This document shows positions 8,380-18,500 of a stretch of 47,739 nt of DNA, piece after piece. A model generated the notes under the pieces. That model was not told the origin of the DNA and searched no databases. It saw only the letters and a program-made list of their open reading frames with translations. Each line of letters begins with the position of its first letter. Position 1 is the stretch's first letter. Source of the stretch: an uncultured beta proteobacterium. GTDB lineage: Bacteria > Pseudomonadota > Gammaproteobacteria > Burkholderiales > Burkholderiaceae_C. Made by a program: the position numbers and the translations under genes. The stretch covers positions 1-47,739 of the forward strand of contig CAJCCO010000023.1 of NCBI GenBank assembly GCA_903960915.1, given 5' to 3'.

Positions 8380-9054
8380 ATGAAACTGGCGCTATTCGAC
8401 CTGGACCACACCTTGCTGCCGCTGGATTCCGACTATTCCTGGGGCGTCTTCACCACCTCCATCGGGTGGAACGACCCGGTCGACTTCAGCCGCCGCAACG
8501 ACGAGTTTTATGCCCACTACCAGGCCGGCACGCTGGACATTCACGCCTACGTGCGTTTTGCCACCGAGGCCGCACGCCGCCATGGCGCGCTGGCCTCCCA
8601 GGCCGCGCATGACCAGTACATGCAAACCATCATTCACCCGGCGATCCAGCCCCAGGCCCTGGCGCTGGTGCAACAGCACCAGCAGGCCGGGGACGAAGTG
8701 GTCATCATCACGGCCACCAACAACTTTGTCACCGGCCCCATTGCCCGTGCTTTTGGCGTGAGCGAGCTGATTGCCGTCGAGCTGGAGCACGAACCCGCCG
8801 AGGGCGGCACCGGCTGGATCACGGGCGCCATTCAAGGTGTTCCGTCCTTTCGCGAGGGCAAGGTCACCCGCATCGGGCAGTGGTTGGCCCAGCGCGGCCT
8901 GACCCTGGCTGAGGTGGAAAGTACTTTTTATTCAGACTCCATCAACGACCTGAGTCTGATGGAAAATGTGACCCATCCGGTGGCCACCAACCCTGACCTG
9001 CGCCTGCGGGCTATCGCCCAGCAACGCGGATGGCGCATACTTGACCTGTTTTAG
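8380..9054 (+). CDS. HAD-IB family hydrolase (SerB-like phosphatase)
   Basis: The protein starts with motif I, LALFDLDHTLLPLDSDYSWG, whose first Asp is the phosphate-accepting nucleophile. It continues with motif II IITATNNF and ends with motif III/IV FYSDSINDLSLMENV that binds Mg2+. This is the HAD subfamily IB layout of SerB-like phosphomonoesterases. The substrate is unknown; phosphoserine or histidinol phosphate are family examples only. I choose ATG 8380 because it gives the compact family N-terminus (224 residues). An in-frame ATG at 8320 overlaps the hda stop (ATGA) and would add 20 polar residues; it remains possible by translational coupling. Confidence 0.9.
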   Translation: MKLALFDLDHTLLPLDSDYSWGVFTTSIGWNDPVDFSRRNDEFYAHYQAGTLDIHAYVRFATEAARRHGALASQAAHDQYMQTIIHPAIQPQALALVQQHQQAGDEVVIITATNNFVTGPIARAFGVSELIAVELEHEPAEGGTGWITGAIQGVPSFREGKVTRIGQWLAQRGLTLAEVESTFYSDSINDLSLMENVTHPVATNPDLRLRAIAQQRGWRILDLF

Positions 9055-9119
9055 GTCGCGCGGGAACACAGCCGGTTTTTCAGCCTGCGGAGCGTTTTTC
9101 CGCCAAGTTTCAAGTTTCA

Positions 9120-10739
9120 ATGATTAAAAAACTCATCAACAAGCTGCTGGGCAAGTCGGCCACAGCAGACGCATCGAGCGTATCGATGCATGGAAAAAAA
9201 CTCAGTTTAGGCAAGCGCGAGGAAGTCGGCGTCGCCAGCCACGGCATTGACCCCTCCCTGGTGGATGAACGCGCTATTCACGTGGTGCGCACCCTCAAGG
9301 ACGCGGGTTACGAGGCTTACATTGTGGGCGGCGCCGTGCGCGACCTGATGGTGGGCCTGGCGCCCAAGGACTTTGACGTGGCCACCAACGCCACGCCCGA
9401 GCAGGTGAAAAGCCTGTTCCGGCGCGCCTTCATCATTGGCCGGCGCTTTCGTATCGTGCACGTGGTGTATGGCCGGGGCCGTGACAACGAGGTGATTGAA
9501 GTCTCCACCTTCCGCGCCTACATGGACAACGCGGCGGCCGAAGCCGTCTCGGGCAATGAGCGCACCAGCAAGAACGAACTCGCCGGCATGAAACACGCCG
9601 TAGACGCCTCGGGCCGGGTGCTGCGCGACAACGTCTGGGGCCCGCAGGAAGAAGACGCGGTGCGCCGCGACTTCACCATCAACGCCATGTACTACGACCC
9701 CGAGACGCAAATCGTGGTGGACTACCACCAGGGCATCAAAGACAGCAAAAAGCGTGTCATCCGCATGATTGGCGACGCCGCCACCCGCTACCGCGAAGAC
9801 CCGGTGCGCATCATCCGCGCCGTGCGCTTTGCCGCCAAGCTCAGCGGCCTGGGTTTCAAACTCGAAGCCAAAACGGCAGCCCCCCTGGTCAAATCTCAAG
9901 AACTGCTGGCCGACGTGCCGCAAAGCCGCTTGTTTGACGAAATGCTCAAGCTGCTGCAAACCGGTCACGCCCTGGCCTCCATTGAACAGCTCAAATTGCT
10001 GGGCATGGCGCGCGGCATTTACCCGCTGCTTGACGTGGTGGTGGAGCGCGCTGAGCAGGTTTTTGTCAATGCCGCCCTCAAAGACACCGACCGCCGCGTG
10101 GGCGAAGGCAAACCGGTGGCGCCGAGCTTCTTGCTGGCCTGCGTGCTGTGGGCCGATGTGCGCGACGGTTGGGACCTGCGCGTGAAGCAGCGCCAGCACC
10201 CGCACCCGGCTTTGCAAGATGCCATTGACGATGTGTTTCATGCCCGCATTGGCGACGTGTCCGGACGCGGCAAGCTGGCCGGCGACATGCGTGAAATCTG
10301 GCTGATGCAGCCGCGCTTTGAAAAACGCGTGGGCAGCACGCCCTTTGGCATGGTGGAGCAACCGCGTTTTCGCGCCGCCTTTGACTTCATGCGTCTGCGC
10401 GCCGATGCCGGTGAAGTTGAAGACGTGCTGGCCGACTGGTGGCAGGAGTTCAGCCTGGCTGACGACAACCTGCGCCAGGACATGGTGGATGAGGTTCGCG
10501 CAGAACAGCAGCAGAGCCAGCGTGCACCCCGCGTGCACAAGGCACCTGCGCCCTCCGCTGCGCGTGAACCTGTAAGGGGGCAGGAGGCCTCTGACCACGA
10601 TGACGACGAGGACCCGTCCGAAGGCGCACAACAGCCTTTCTCAAGTGAGTCTGGCGATGCGCCCAAGAAACGCCGTCGCCGTCGCCGCTCCACCGGCGCC
10701 CGCCCTGCGGGTGAGGGCGCGCCTGACGCAGGCGTTTAA
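9120..10739 (+). CDS. pcnB: Poly(A) polymerase I
   Basis: The 539-residue protein belongs to the class II nucleotidyltransferases and is the bacterial poly(A) polymerase that adds 3' A-tails and triggers RNA decay. Visible are GGAVRDLMVG (about 70-79), the metal-binding pair in KDFDVATNATPEQ (Asp84, Asp86), the FRIVHVVYGR strand, and the RNA-binding ENEEDAVRRDFTINAMYY-like segment EEDAVRRDFTINAMYYDP. The C-terminus is very basic (KKRRRRRRSTGARP), typical of PcnB rather than of the CCA-adding enzyme, and helps RNA binding. A small GCGGA/TCCGC inverted repeat lies in the 65-base leader. folK follows after 29 bases, the usual pair in this group. Confidence 0.97.
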   Translation: MIKKLINKLLGKSATADASSVSMHGKKLSLGKREEVGVASHGIDPSLVDERAIHVVRTLKDAGYEAYIVGGAVRDLMVGLAPKDFDVATNATPEQVKSLFRRAFIIGRRFRIVHVVYGRGRDNEVIEVSTFRAYMDNAAAEAVSGNERTSKNELAGMKHAVDASGRVLRDNVWGPQEEDAVRRDFTINAMYYDPETQIVVDYHQGIKDSKKRVIRMIGDAATRYREDPVRIIRAVRFAAKLSGLGFKLEAKTAAPLVKSQELLADVPQSRLFDEMLKLLQTGHALASIEQLKLLGMARGIYPLLDVVVERAEQVFVNAALKDTDRRVGEGKPVAPSFLLACVLWADVRDGWDLRVKQRQHPHPALQDAIDDVFHARIGDVSGRGKLAGDMREIWLMQPRFEKRVGSTPFGMVEQPRFRAAFDFMRLRADAGEVEDVLADWWQEFSLADDNLRQDMVDEVRAEQQQSQRAPRVHKAPAPSAAREPVRGQEASDHDDDEDPSEGAQQPFSSESGDAPKKRRRRRRSTGARPAGEGAPDAGV

Positions 10740-10768
10740 CTGCAGCAACCCAAGCAGCGTCTGGCGCC

Positions 10769-11233
10769 ATGCGTGAACCGGTCACCGCCTACATTGCGCT
10801 GGGCGCCAACCTTGGTGATGCGTGCGCCACCGTCCGCCAGGCCATAGCCGCTTTGGGCGCGCGACCGGGCATTGCGTTGCAAAAAGCCTCCAGCCTGTAC
10901 CGCACCGCGCCCATGGAATCAAGCGGTCCCGATTACATCAACGCCGTGGTGGAAGTGCACACCACACTGAGTGCGCCTGACTTGCTGGCGCAGTTACAGG
11001 CGCTGGAGCTGGCCAACGGGCGTGAGCGCCCTTACCGCAACGCCCCGCGCACGCTGGATCTGGATATTTTGCTGTTTGGTGCGGCGCGACTGGAAAGCGC
11101 CGCCCTGACTGTTCCGCACCCACGCATGGGGGGACGAGCCTTTGTGCTGGTACCGCTGGCCGAGATTGCACCCCACCAGGTGAGCGAGGCGCAACTGCAG
11201 GCGGTGCAGAACCAGTCGATTGAGCGCCTTTAA
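10769..11233 (+). CDS. folK: 2-amino-4-hydroxy-6-hydroxymethyldihydropteridine pyrophosphokinase
   Basis: The 154-residue protein is HPPK, which transfers pyrophosphate from ATP to the pterin alcohol in folate synthesis. It shows the family opening AYIALGANLGDACATVRQAI, the central SSLYRTAPMESSGPDYINAVVEV, and the HPPK signature NAPRTLDLDILLFG followed by VPHPRMGGRAFVLVPLAEIAP. The length is normal. It ends the pcnB-folK pair and converges on the RidA-family gene with 7 bases between the stops; the imperfect AGCGC...GCGCT inverted repeat across the folK stop has no T-run. Confidence 0.97.
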   Translation: MREPVTAYIALGANLGDACATVRQAIAALGARPGIALQKASSLYRTAPMESSGPDYINAVVEVHTTLSAPDLLAQLQALELANGRERPYRNAPRTLDLDILLFGAARLESAALTVPHPRMGGRAFVLVPLAEIAPHQVSEAQLQAVQNQSIERL

Positions 11234-11240
11234 AGAGCGC

Positions 11241-11696
11241 TTAAGCCAGCTCGGCAATCATCTCTATTTCAACGCAGGCGCCCATCGGGATTTGCGCTAC
11301 GCCAAAGGCGCTGCGAGCATGTGCGCCCTTGTCACCAAACAACTGCCCAATCAGTTCACTGGCACCGTTGGTGACCAAATGCTGCTCGGTGAACGTACCC
11401 GTGGAGTTGACCAAGGACATCAGCTTGACGATGCGCTTGACCTTGTTCAGATCGCCCACGGCCGCGTGCAGCGTGCCCAGCAGGTCAATGGCAATGGCGC
11501 GGGCCGCCAGTTTGCCTTCTTCGGTGCTCATGTTCAGGCCCAGTTGCCCGACCCAGGGCTTGCCGTCTTTCCTGGCGATATGGCCGCTCAAAAACACCAA
11601 GTTGCCTGTCTGCACAAAGGGCACGTAAGCTGCTGCGGGTACCGACACGGGCGGCAGGGTGATGTTCAGGGCGGCGAGTTGGTCATAAATGCTCAT
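11241..11696 (-). CDS. RidA family protein (YjgF/YER057c/UK114)
   Basis: The 151-residue protein matches the longer branch of the RidA superfamily. Visible segments include FVQTGNLVFLSGHIARKDGKP, the helix AARAIAIDLLGTLHAAVGDLNKVKRIVKL, and the late GAHARSAFGVAQIPMGACVEIEMIAELA, with an arginine (HARSAFG) where canonical RidA has the Arg that holds the imine's carboxylate. RidA deaminates reactive 2-aminoacrylate; relatives of this length often have other or unknown roles. AAGGAA gives a good ribosome site. It is the last gene of the minus-strand group, 69 bases after the small transglutaminase, so it may be co-transcribed with that module. Confidence 0.9.
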   Translation of the reverse strand: MSIYDQLAALNITLPPVSVPAAAYVPFVQTGNLVFLSGHIARKDGKPWVGQLGLNMSTEEGKLAARAIAIDLLGTLHAAVGDLNKVKRIVKLMSLVNSTGTFTEQHLVTNGASELIGQLFGDKGAHARSAFGVAQIPMGACVEIEMIAELA

Positions 11697-11765
11697 GGGA
11701 TTTCCTTGGAAAAATGAAGCGTTAAAAAGAGACTGAAAATTGAAAGCAGAAAAAACTGATCAACG

Positions 11766-12797
11766 CTAGACGTTGAAAATTTGGCTTTGCATCTGGCTTT
11801 GCGCCGTATTGTCCAACAAGGACGGGCCTGCCCCTTGAGACTGTGTCTGAGTCTGTGTCTGAGTCTGAGTCTGAGTCTGTGAAGCTAAGCGCTCTGGCGT
11901 CTCATCGGTCACCGGAAGCACCGTCACGCCCACATACAGGGTGTGGCTGGCGCCGCCGTGAATGACGCCGCGAATCGGCGACACATCGGCAAAGTCGCGC
12001 CCCTGGGCCAGCGTCACGTAGTCTTCGCCCGGGCAATGCCAGCCGGCGCGGTTGTTGGTGGGGTCCAGGTCGCACCAACGCGCGCCGGGCGGCAGGTCGG
12101 GCACATAGACCGACACCCAGGCGTGCGAGGCGTCGCTGCCAATCAAACGCTCGGTGCCGGGCGCGGGTTGCGTCAGCAAATAACCGCTGACGTAACGGGC
12201 CGGCACGCCCACCGCGCGCAGGCAGGCAATCATGATGTGGGCAAAGTCCTGGCACACGCCCTTGCGCTGGGCCAGCGCCTGCAGGGCAGGGGTGTTGACC
12301 TGGGTGCTCTGGCTCTCGTAAGTGAAGTCGGTGTAGATGCGCTGCATCAGGTGCTGGGCGGCGGCCAGCAGCGGGGTGCCGGGGGCAAAACTGGGGCGGG
12401 CGTAAGCGGCAAAGTCGGGGTGGCGCGGCACAAAGGGCGAGGCAAAGACAAACTCGCTGGCGGCATCAAAGCCCGCGCCGGCCACATAACGCATCAACTC
12501 GCGGGTGCTCTCCCAAGTAATGGCGCTCTCTGGCAACGCCCGCGTTTGGGTGGCCACCACGCTGTGCGACACCACTTGCAAGGTGCTGTGCGGGCTTTGC
12601 AAGGAGAAAAAACAGCGGCAGTTGCCAAACACATCCAGCGCCAGGCTGCGCTGCGCCGGCAGGGGGCTGATGCTGAGGGTGTGTTCGAGCAACTGCTGGT
12701 AGGGGCTGCTTAAAGGCTGCAGATAGGCCATGTGCTGCGCGGTCTCTACGGCGGGCACATAGTCGTAACGCGTTTCGTGGGTGATCTGCAGCTTCAT
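11766..12797 (-). CDS. Transglutaminase-like cysteine protease family protein (small module subunit)
   Basis: The 343-residue protein has the bacterial transglutaminase N-terminal beta domain (MKLQITHETRYDYVPAVETA) followed by a papain-like core. The catalytic triad is visible: Cys182 in RKGVCQDFAHIM, His225 in SDASHAWVSVYV, and Asp245 in WCDLDPTNN. Such proteins cleave or form amide bonds; the true substrate is unknown. The ATG at 12797 overlaps the stop of the ATP-grasp/alpha-E gene (TGATG), showing tight coupling; an upstream in-frame extension would lie inside that gene. Near the C-terminus a glutamine-threonine dipeptide repeat (six QT units, 11841-11879) makes a low-complexity tail. Confidence 0.9.
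   Translation of the reverse strand: MKLQITHETRYDYVPAVETAQHMAYLQPLSSPYQQLLEHTLSISPLPAQRSLALDVFGNCRCFFSLQSPHSTLQVVSHSVVATQTRALPESAITWESTRELMRYVAGAGFDAASEFVFASPFVPRHPDFAAYARPSFAPGTPLLAAAQHLMQRIYTDFTYESQSTQVNTPALQALAQRKGVCQDFAHIMIACLRAVGVPARYVSGYLLTQPAPGTERLIGSDASHAWVSVYVPDLPPGARWCDLDPTNNRAGWHCPGEDYVTLAQGRDFADVSPIRGVIHGGASHTLYVGVTVLPVTDETPERLASQTQTQTQTQTQTQSQGAGPSLLDNTAQSQMQSQIFNV
11841..11879 (-). repeat. Hexanucleotide tandem repeat encoding Gln-Thr dipeptides
   Basis: Six near-identical 6-base units (CAGACT or CAGACA on the minus strand), followed by a CAG codon, encode consecutive QT pairs near the end of the small transglutaminase. Unit length is a multiple of three, so copy-number change would keep the frame. 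Confidence 0.9.
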
Positions 12798-15481
12798 CAG
12801 GTGCCCAGGCTCTGGTTCGACTCGAGCGAATGGGTGAAGTAGGTGGTGCTGATTTCTTCTGACACGGCAAACGCCGCACCCCGGCAATGCTGCAACAAGC
12901 CCATCAGGGTGGTCAGGGTGCCTTGGGTTTGCTGCTGCGTCTGAGGCTGGGTTTGCGCCTGTGGCTGAGCCTCGCACAGTTGCGCCAGGCTCCAGATGGT
13001 GGGGTCTGGCACGCGCAGCGCCAGCGGGCTGAGTTGGTCAGCCCCGCTGCCGGCCAGCTTGGCCAGGCGTGCGCGCAAGGTGTGCGCCACCCAGGCCAGC
13101 GAGCGCGGGTTGTCGCGGTCCAGCACCAGCAGGTCAATCAGGGCCGCCAGGTCGCGGCTTTGCTGGTACTGCGCGTGGAAGGTGATGGAACTGTCAAACA
13201 GCACCATCATGGCTTCAAAGCCGCCCTCGGTTTGCACCGAGCCGGTCTCAAAACCCTGCGCCAGCGAGGCCGCCAGAAAGCCCAGCCGTTCAATGTGGCG
13301 CCCAATGCTGAGCAGACGCCAACCGTCGTCGCGCGTCATGCGGTCGGTCTGGGCGCCGGTGATGGCGGCCATGGCGTCGCTGGTGTTTTTAAGAATGCGC
13401 AGCGCTTGCAGCGAGGAGTAATCGCCCGACCTGCTTTGTGCCTGGCAAGCCGTGAACAACTCTTCTTCGGCCCGCACCATCACATGCCAGTGCTCCTGCG
13501 ACAAGCGCTCGCGCACCGTGGAGCCGGCCATTTTGAGCGCGCGCAGGTTGTAGCCCACGCTGGTGGCGCCGTCGGTGCTGCCCAGGCTGGAAATCAGCGA
13601 GCGCTCAAACACGCGGCGTGCCTGCGAAGCAGGGGGTACGCCCGGTAACACCAAGGTGTTAGCCAGCGCCATCTTGCTCAGCCAAGCCAGCAGGGGTGGG
13701 GACGACTGGTCTTCGCCGTTCAGGCATTGCAGCGTCAGGCGCGCCAGGCGCACCGCGTTTTCGGTGCGCTCGGTGTAGCGGCCCAGCCAGAACAGGTTTT
13801 CAGCAGCGCGGCTGGTGACCAGGCGTTTGCGTTGCGTCAGCGCCGCAGGCGTCAGGTGCGGCTGCAGCAGCGTGGTGCTGTCCACCTTACCGCGCGTGAG
13901 CGCCCAAACATCGGCACTGCTACCACCCCGCTGCATGGAGGCAATGTCAGCCGAGGCGCCGGCTACCCGCGCCAGGCCGCCCGGCAACACGCGCCAGGAC
14001 TGGACGCCGTCAGACACCGCGAACACGCGCAGGATGAAAGAGCGGGGCAAGACCCGACCGCTGTCCGGCCCTTGGCTGGGGTCAGCTTGCCAGGTGGGCA
14101 TTTGCGACAGGGGCAAATAAGCCTGCACCGTGTGTTCTTCACTTTGGCGCACGATGCGCCCAGCCCACTCGTCGAGTTCGCGGGGCTTCAGGGAGCGGCC
14201 CAGCACGGCATCAAAACTGCCATGAATGGGCGAGCCCGGGTAGGTGGCTTTGATGGCGCAGTCACGCAGCCGGGGCAAGGCTTCTTCCATGGCGCTGCGT
14301 TCGCCACACCACCAGGTGGGCAGGGCCGGCAGTTGCAGCGCCTCGCCCAGCAGGTGCTGCGACAGCGCCGGCATAAAGCCCAGCAAGGCGGGCGACTCCA
14401 GAAAGGCCGAGCCGGGCGCATTGGCCACCAGCACATGGCCAGCGCGTATGGCCTGCAACAAGCCGGGCACGCCCAGCGTGGAGTCAGGGCGCAACTCCAG
14501 CGGGTCAAGGTATTGGTCGTCCACGCGCTTGAGCAGCCCATGCACCGGCACCAGACCCTTGAGGGTTTTGAGGTACAGGCGCTCGTCGCGCACCATCAGG
14601 TCGTTGCCCTCGACCAGCGTGAGGCCCAGATAGCGCGCCAGGTAGGCATGTTCAAAATAGGTTTCGTTGTAAGGCCCGGGCGTGAGCAGCACAATGTGCG
14701 AGTCGGCACCGGCTGGGCTCATGCTTTTGAGGCTTTCCACCAGCGCGCGGTAGGTGCTGGCCAGTCGCTGCACCGACAAGGACTCAAAGGCCTGGGGGAA
14801 CTGGCTGGAGATAGCCAAGCGGTTTTCCAGCAAATAGCCCAGTCCGGAGGGCGCCTGGCAACGCTGGCTCACCACCCACCAGTTGCCGTCCGGGCCACGG
14901 GCCAGGTCAAATGCGGCCAGGTGCAAATGGGTGCCGCCCACCGGCTGCACGCCCTGCATGGCCCGCAAATAACCCGGGTGGCCTTGCACCAGCGCCGGTG
15001 GCAGCAGCCCTTTGGAGAGCAGCTCTTGCGGCCCGTAAACATCGGCCATCACACGGTTGAGCAGGCGCATGCGCTGCAACACACCGCTTTCAATTTGCAG
15101 CCAACTGTCGGGTTCAATGAGCAGCGGAAAGAGGTCCAGCGACCAGGGGCGTTGCGGTCCGTTTTCGTCGGCGTAAACGTTGTAGGTGACGCCGTTGTCA
15201 CGAATCTGGCGCGCCAGGCTGGCCACGCGCTGGTTCAGGTCGGCCGCACTGCTGCCATCGAGCTGCTCAAAAAAATGGCGCCAGGTCGGCGTCAAGGCGG
15301 GCTGAGGGCCTGCGCTGGCTGGCGTGGGTGCAGGGGCCGAGGCGCCCAGTAACTCGTCAAAATGCCCAGCCGCAGCCGGGCTGGCGAGCGCGCCCAGAGG
15401 CTGATCATTGGGGTGATCGCCAGGCTGCGCCGTCGCCTTGTTGCGGTTGGCTTCAGCAGAGGAAGGGGTGGTGTCTTTCAC
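12797..15481 (-). CDS. Circularly permuted ATP-grasp / alpha-E domain fusion protein
   Basis: The roughly 894-residue protein fuses two domains often encoded separately. The N-terminal two thirds is the circularly permuted ATP-grasp type (former DUF404/DUF407), with RDNGVTYNVYAD, RPWSLDLFPLLI, GPYNETYFEHAYLARYLG, LKRVDDQYLDPLELRPDS and LPTWWCGERSAM. The C-terminal third is the alpha-helical alpha-E domain (former DUF403), beginning at SRAAENLFWLGRYTERTENA. ATP-grasp enzymes of this class are predicted amide ligases (Iyer and Aravind); no product is established. I use GTG 15481 because an in-frame TTG at 15580 would overlap the upstream gene. The first 60 residues are low-complexity, and a Q-rich linker (QAQTQPQTQQQTQ) sits near the C-terminus. 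Confidence 0.9.
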   Translation of the reverse strand: MKDTTPSSAEANRNKATAQPGDHPNDQPLGALASPAAAGHFDELLGASAPAPTPASAGPQPALTPTWRHFFEQLDGSSAADLNQRVASLARQIRDNGVTYNVYADENGPQRPWSLDLFPLLIEPDSWLQIESGVLQRMRLLNRVMADVYGPQELLSKGLLPPALVQGHPGYLRAMQGVQPVGGTHLHLAAFDLARGPDGNWWVVSQRCQAPSGLGYLLENRLAISSQFPQAFESLSVQRLASTYRALVESLKSMSPAGADSHIVLLTPGPYNETYFEHAYLARYLGLTLVEGNDLMVRDERLYLKTLKGLVPVHGLLKRVDDQYLDPLELRPDSTLGVPGLLQAIRAGHVLVANAPGSAFLESPALLGFMPALSQHLLGEALQLPALPTWWCGERSAMEEALPRLRDCAIKATYPGSPIHGSFDAVLGRSLKPRELDEWAGRIVRQSEEHTVQAYLPLSQMPTWQADPSQGPDSGRVLPRSFILRVFAVSDGVQSWRVLPGGLARVAGASADIASMQRGGSSADVWALTRGKVDSTTLLQPHLTPAALTQRKRLVTSRAAENLFWLGRYTERTENAVRLARLTLQCLNGEDQSSPPLLAWLSKMALANTLVLPGVPPASQARRVFERSLISSLGSTDGATSVGYNLRALKMAGSTVRERLSQEHWHVMVRAEEELFTACQAQSRSGDYSSLQALRILKNTSDAMAAITGAQTDRMTRDDGWRLLSIGRHIERLGFLAASLAQGFETGSVQTEGGFEAMMVLFDSSITFHAQYQQSRDLAALIDLLVLDRDNPRSLAWVAHTLRARLAKLAGSGADQLSPLALRVPDPTIWSLAQLCEAQPQAQTQPQTQQQTQGTLTTLMGLLQHCRGAAFAVSEEISTTYFTHSLESNQSLGT

Positions 15482-15524
15482 TGAGGCAGAGTATGCCAGC
15501 GCTGGGGGCTTGCCAAGGCCGGGC

Positions 15525-18500
15525 TCACAGGCGTCGCAAATCCAGCGTGAACGGGAACTCCCGGCTGCCGGGCTGCCCAATGGTGGCGGCGGGCACCTGC
15601 ATCAGACCCGGCGTGTGGCCCATGGGCACAAAGCGCGACATACGCCGGCTCTCGGCCTCGTAAGAGTTGACCGGAAAGCTCTCGTAGCTCAGACCGCCGG
15701 GGTGGGCCACGTGGTACTGGCAGCCCCCCACGGAGCGCTTCATCCAGGTGTCCACCATGTCAAAGGTCAGCGGGGCATGAATGCCAATGGTGGGGTGCAG
15801 GCTGCTGGGCGGGTTCCAGGCCTTGTAGCGCACCCCGGCCACGTACTCGCCCGTGGTGCCGGTGCATTGCATGGGCATGGGCTGGCCGTTGCAGGTAATG
15901 ACGTAGCGGCTCTGGTTCATGCCGGTCACGCGCACTTCAATGCGCTCCAACGACGAGTCGACATAGCGGGCCGTGCCGCCCGCGCTGCTCTCTTCACCCA
16001 TCACATGCCAGGGTTCCAAAGCGTTGCGAACAAAGAGTTCCATGCCAGCGCTGCTGACACTGCCCAGCGTGGGAAAGCGGAACTCAAAATGCGGCGCAAA
16101 CCAGGCCGTGTCAAACGCGAAACCGGCGCTGCGCATCTCGGTCATCACATCGTCAAAGTCCATTTTGATGAAGGTCGGCAGCATGAAGCGGTCGTGCAAC
16201 TCGGTGCCCCAGCGGGTGGCCGGTGCCTGGTAAGGCGTGTTCCAGAAGCGGGCCACCAGGGCGCTCAGCAGCAACTGCTGCACGATGCTCATGCGCGGGT
16301 GCGGCGGCATCTCGAAAGCGCGCAACTCCAACAGCCCCAGGCGGCCGGTGGCCGAGTCGGGCGAGTACATCTTGTCGATGGAAAACTCGCTGCGGTGGGT
16401 GTTGCCGGTCACATCAATCAAGATGTTGCGCAACGTGCGGTCCACCAGCCAGGGCGGCATGCTCTGGCCGTACAGTTCGCGGTTTTTGTAGATTTGCTCA
16501 ATGGCAATTTCCAGCTCATAGAGCTGGTCGTTGCGCGCCTCGTCCACGCGCGGGGCCTGGCTGGTGGGGCCGACAAACATGCCGCTGAACAGGTAGCTCA
16601 GGCTCGGGTGGTTGTGCCAGTACAGCAACAGGCTGGCCAGCACCTCGGGCCTGCGCAGGAAAGGGCTGTCGGCCGGGGTGGCGCCGCCCATGACAAAGTG
16701 GTTGCCGCCACCGGTGCCGGTGTGGCGCCCATCGGTCATGAACTTTTCGGCCGACAGGCGCGACTCAAAGGCCACCTGGTACAAAAATTCGGTGTTGTAG
16801 ACCAGCTCGTCCCAGTGCTTGACCGGGTGGATGTTGACCTCGATCACGCCGGGGTCGGGCGTCACCTGCAAGAGTTTGAGGCGCGGATCGCGCGGCGGCG
16901 GGTAGCCCTCTAGCACCAGCCTCAGGCCCAGGTCTTGCGCCGTGGCCTCAATGGCGGCGAGCAGGTCCAGGTAGTCTTCTAGCTTTTCCAGCGGCGGCAT
17001 AAATACGTACAGGCAGGAGGAGGGCGCTCCCACCGCCTCGGCCTTGGGGCCGCTGGCACGGCGCGGGTCGCGCACTTCCACGCACAAAGCGGTGCGGGTC
17101 ACCCAGTGGGCCGATTCGCCGGCTTGGGGCACACGGGCAAAGTCCGCCGGTTCGGCCTGCGCGGCGCTGGGCGCCGGTGCTGCGGACTGGCCGGGCGCGG
17201 CGCTGCTGGTCTGGAATTTTCGGGTCGACTCGGCCATGGGGCCAGCGCCTGCCTTAGCTGTTGCCGTAGCTGTCGCCGTGCTGTAACGCGCCTGCAGGTT
17301 GCCGTGCCCGGGCAGGTCGGCACGCGGCGTGGACGGGTCTTGTTCAATCAGGTAAGGGAAATCAGCCTGGCTGACCCAAGGGAGGGAATCGAGCGGCAGG
17401 CGCAGGCCCATGGGCGAGTCACCGGGCATGAGGTACATGCGCTCGTCGCGCAAAAACCAGGGGCCGGTGCGCCAGGCTGGGCCGCTCGAAGCAGGGTCTT
17501 CAGTGGCTTTGACCGGCAGCACATAGCCCACCACGCTGTCGAGCTTTTGCTCGAACACGCGGCGCAGGCGGGCGCGCTCCATCTCGTCGTCGAGCTTGGC
17601 GTTGAACGGGTCCACATTCACAGGCAGGCGGCGCTCGCGCCAGAGGTAGTACCAGACGTCCTCGTAGGCGCTCTCGATGTGCTTGTCGGTGATGCCCAGG
17701 CGGCTGGCCAGGGCGCGGGTGAAGCGCAAGGCATCGGCGCTGGTGTAGTGGGTGGGCACGCGCTCGTCGGCAAACAAGGCGGGGTTGGCCCAGATGGGTT
17801 GGCCGTCAGCGCGCCAGTAGATGTTGAGCGCCCAGCGTGGCAATTGCTCACCGGGGTACCACTTGCCCTGGCCAAAGTGCAAAAAGCCGCCCTGGCCGTA
17901 TTCTTGGCGCAGTTTGTGCACCAATTCGGTGGCAAAACCGCGTTTGGTAGGACCGAGCGCGTCGGTGTTCCATTCTGGTGCGTCGCGGTCGTTAACGGCC
18001 ACAAACGTCGGCTCCCCGCCCATGGTCAGGCGGACATCGCCGTCTTGCAAGGCCTGGTCAACGGCGTGGCCCAGCTGCATGACCTCGGTCCACTGTTCTT
18101 CGGTGTAGGGCTTGGTGACGCGGGGCGACTCCAGCAGCCGGGTGACGGCCATGTGGTGGTCAAACGCCACCTCGCATTTGTCCATGCCGCCTTCAATCGG
18201 CGCCGCGCCCGAGGGCTGGGGCGTGCAGGCCAGTGGAATATGGCCTTCGCCAGCGAGCAGTCCCGAGGTAGCGTCCAAACCCACCCAGCCCGCGCCAGGC
18301 AAATACACCTCGCACCAGGCGTGCAGGTCGGTGAAATCGGTCTCGGTGCCGCTGGGGCCGTCGAGCGACTTGACGTCGGGCTTGAGTTGAATGAGGTAGC
18401 CCGACACAAAGCGCGCGGCCAGGCCGCAGTGGCGCAGCAGTTGCACCATGAGCCAGGCCGAGTCGCGGCAGGAGCCCGAGCCGAGTTTGAGGGTTTCGTC

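Noticed and set aside
9207..10631. A 474-codon open frame on the minus strand opposite pcnB
   Set aside because: It is fully antisense to a clear poly(A) polymerase and its composition (His, Gln, Ala, Val rich without family motifs) is that of a shadow frame in GC-rich DNA.
11223..11241. AGCGC...GCGCT inverted repeat across the folK stop as a terminator
   Set aside because: The stem is imperfect (bulged A) and has no T-run; its overlap with the coding end makes it weak evidence.
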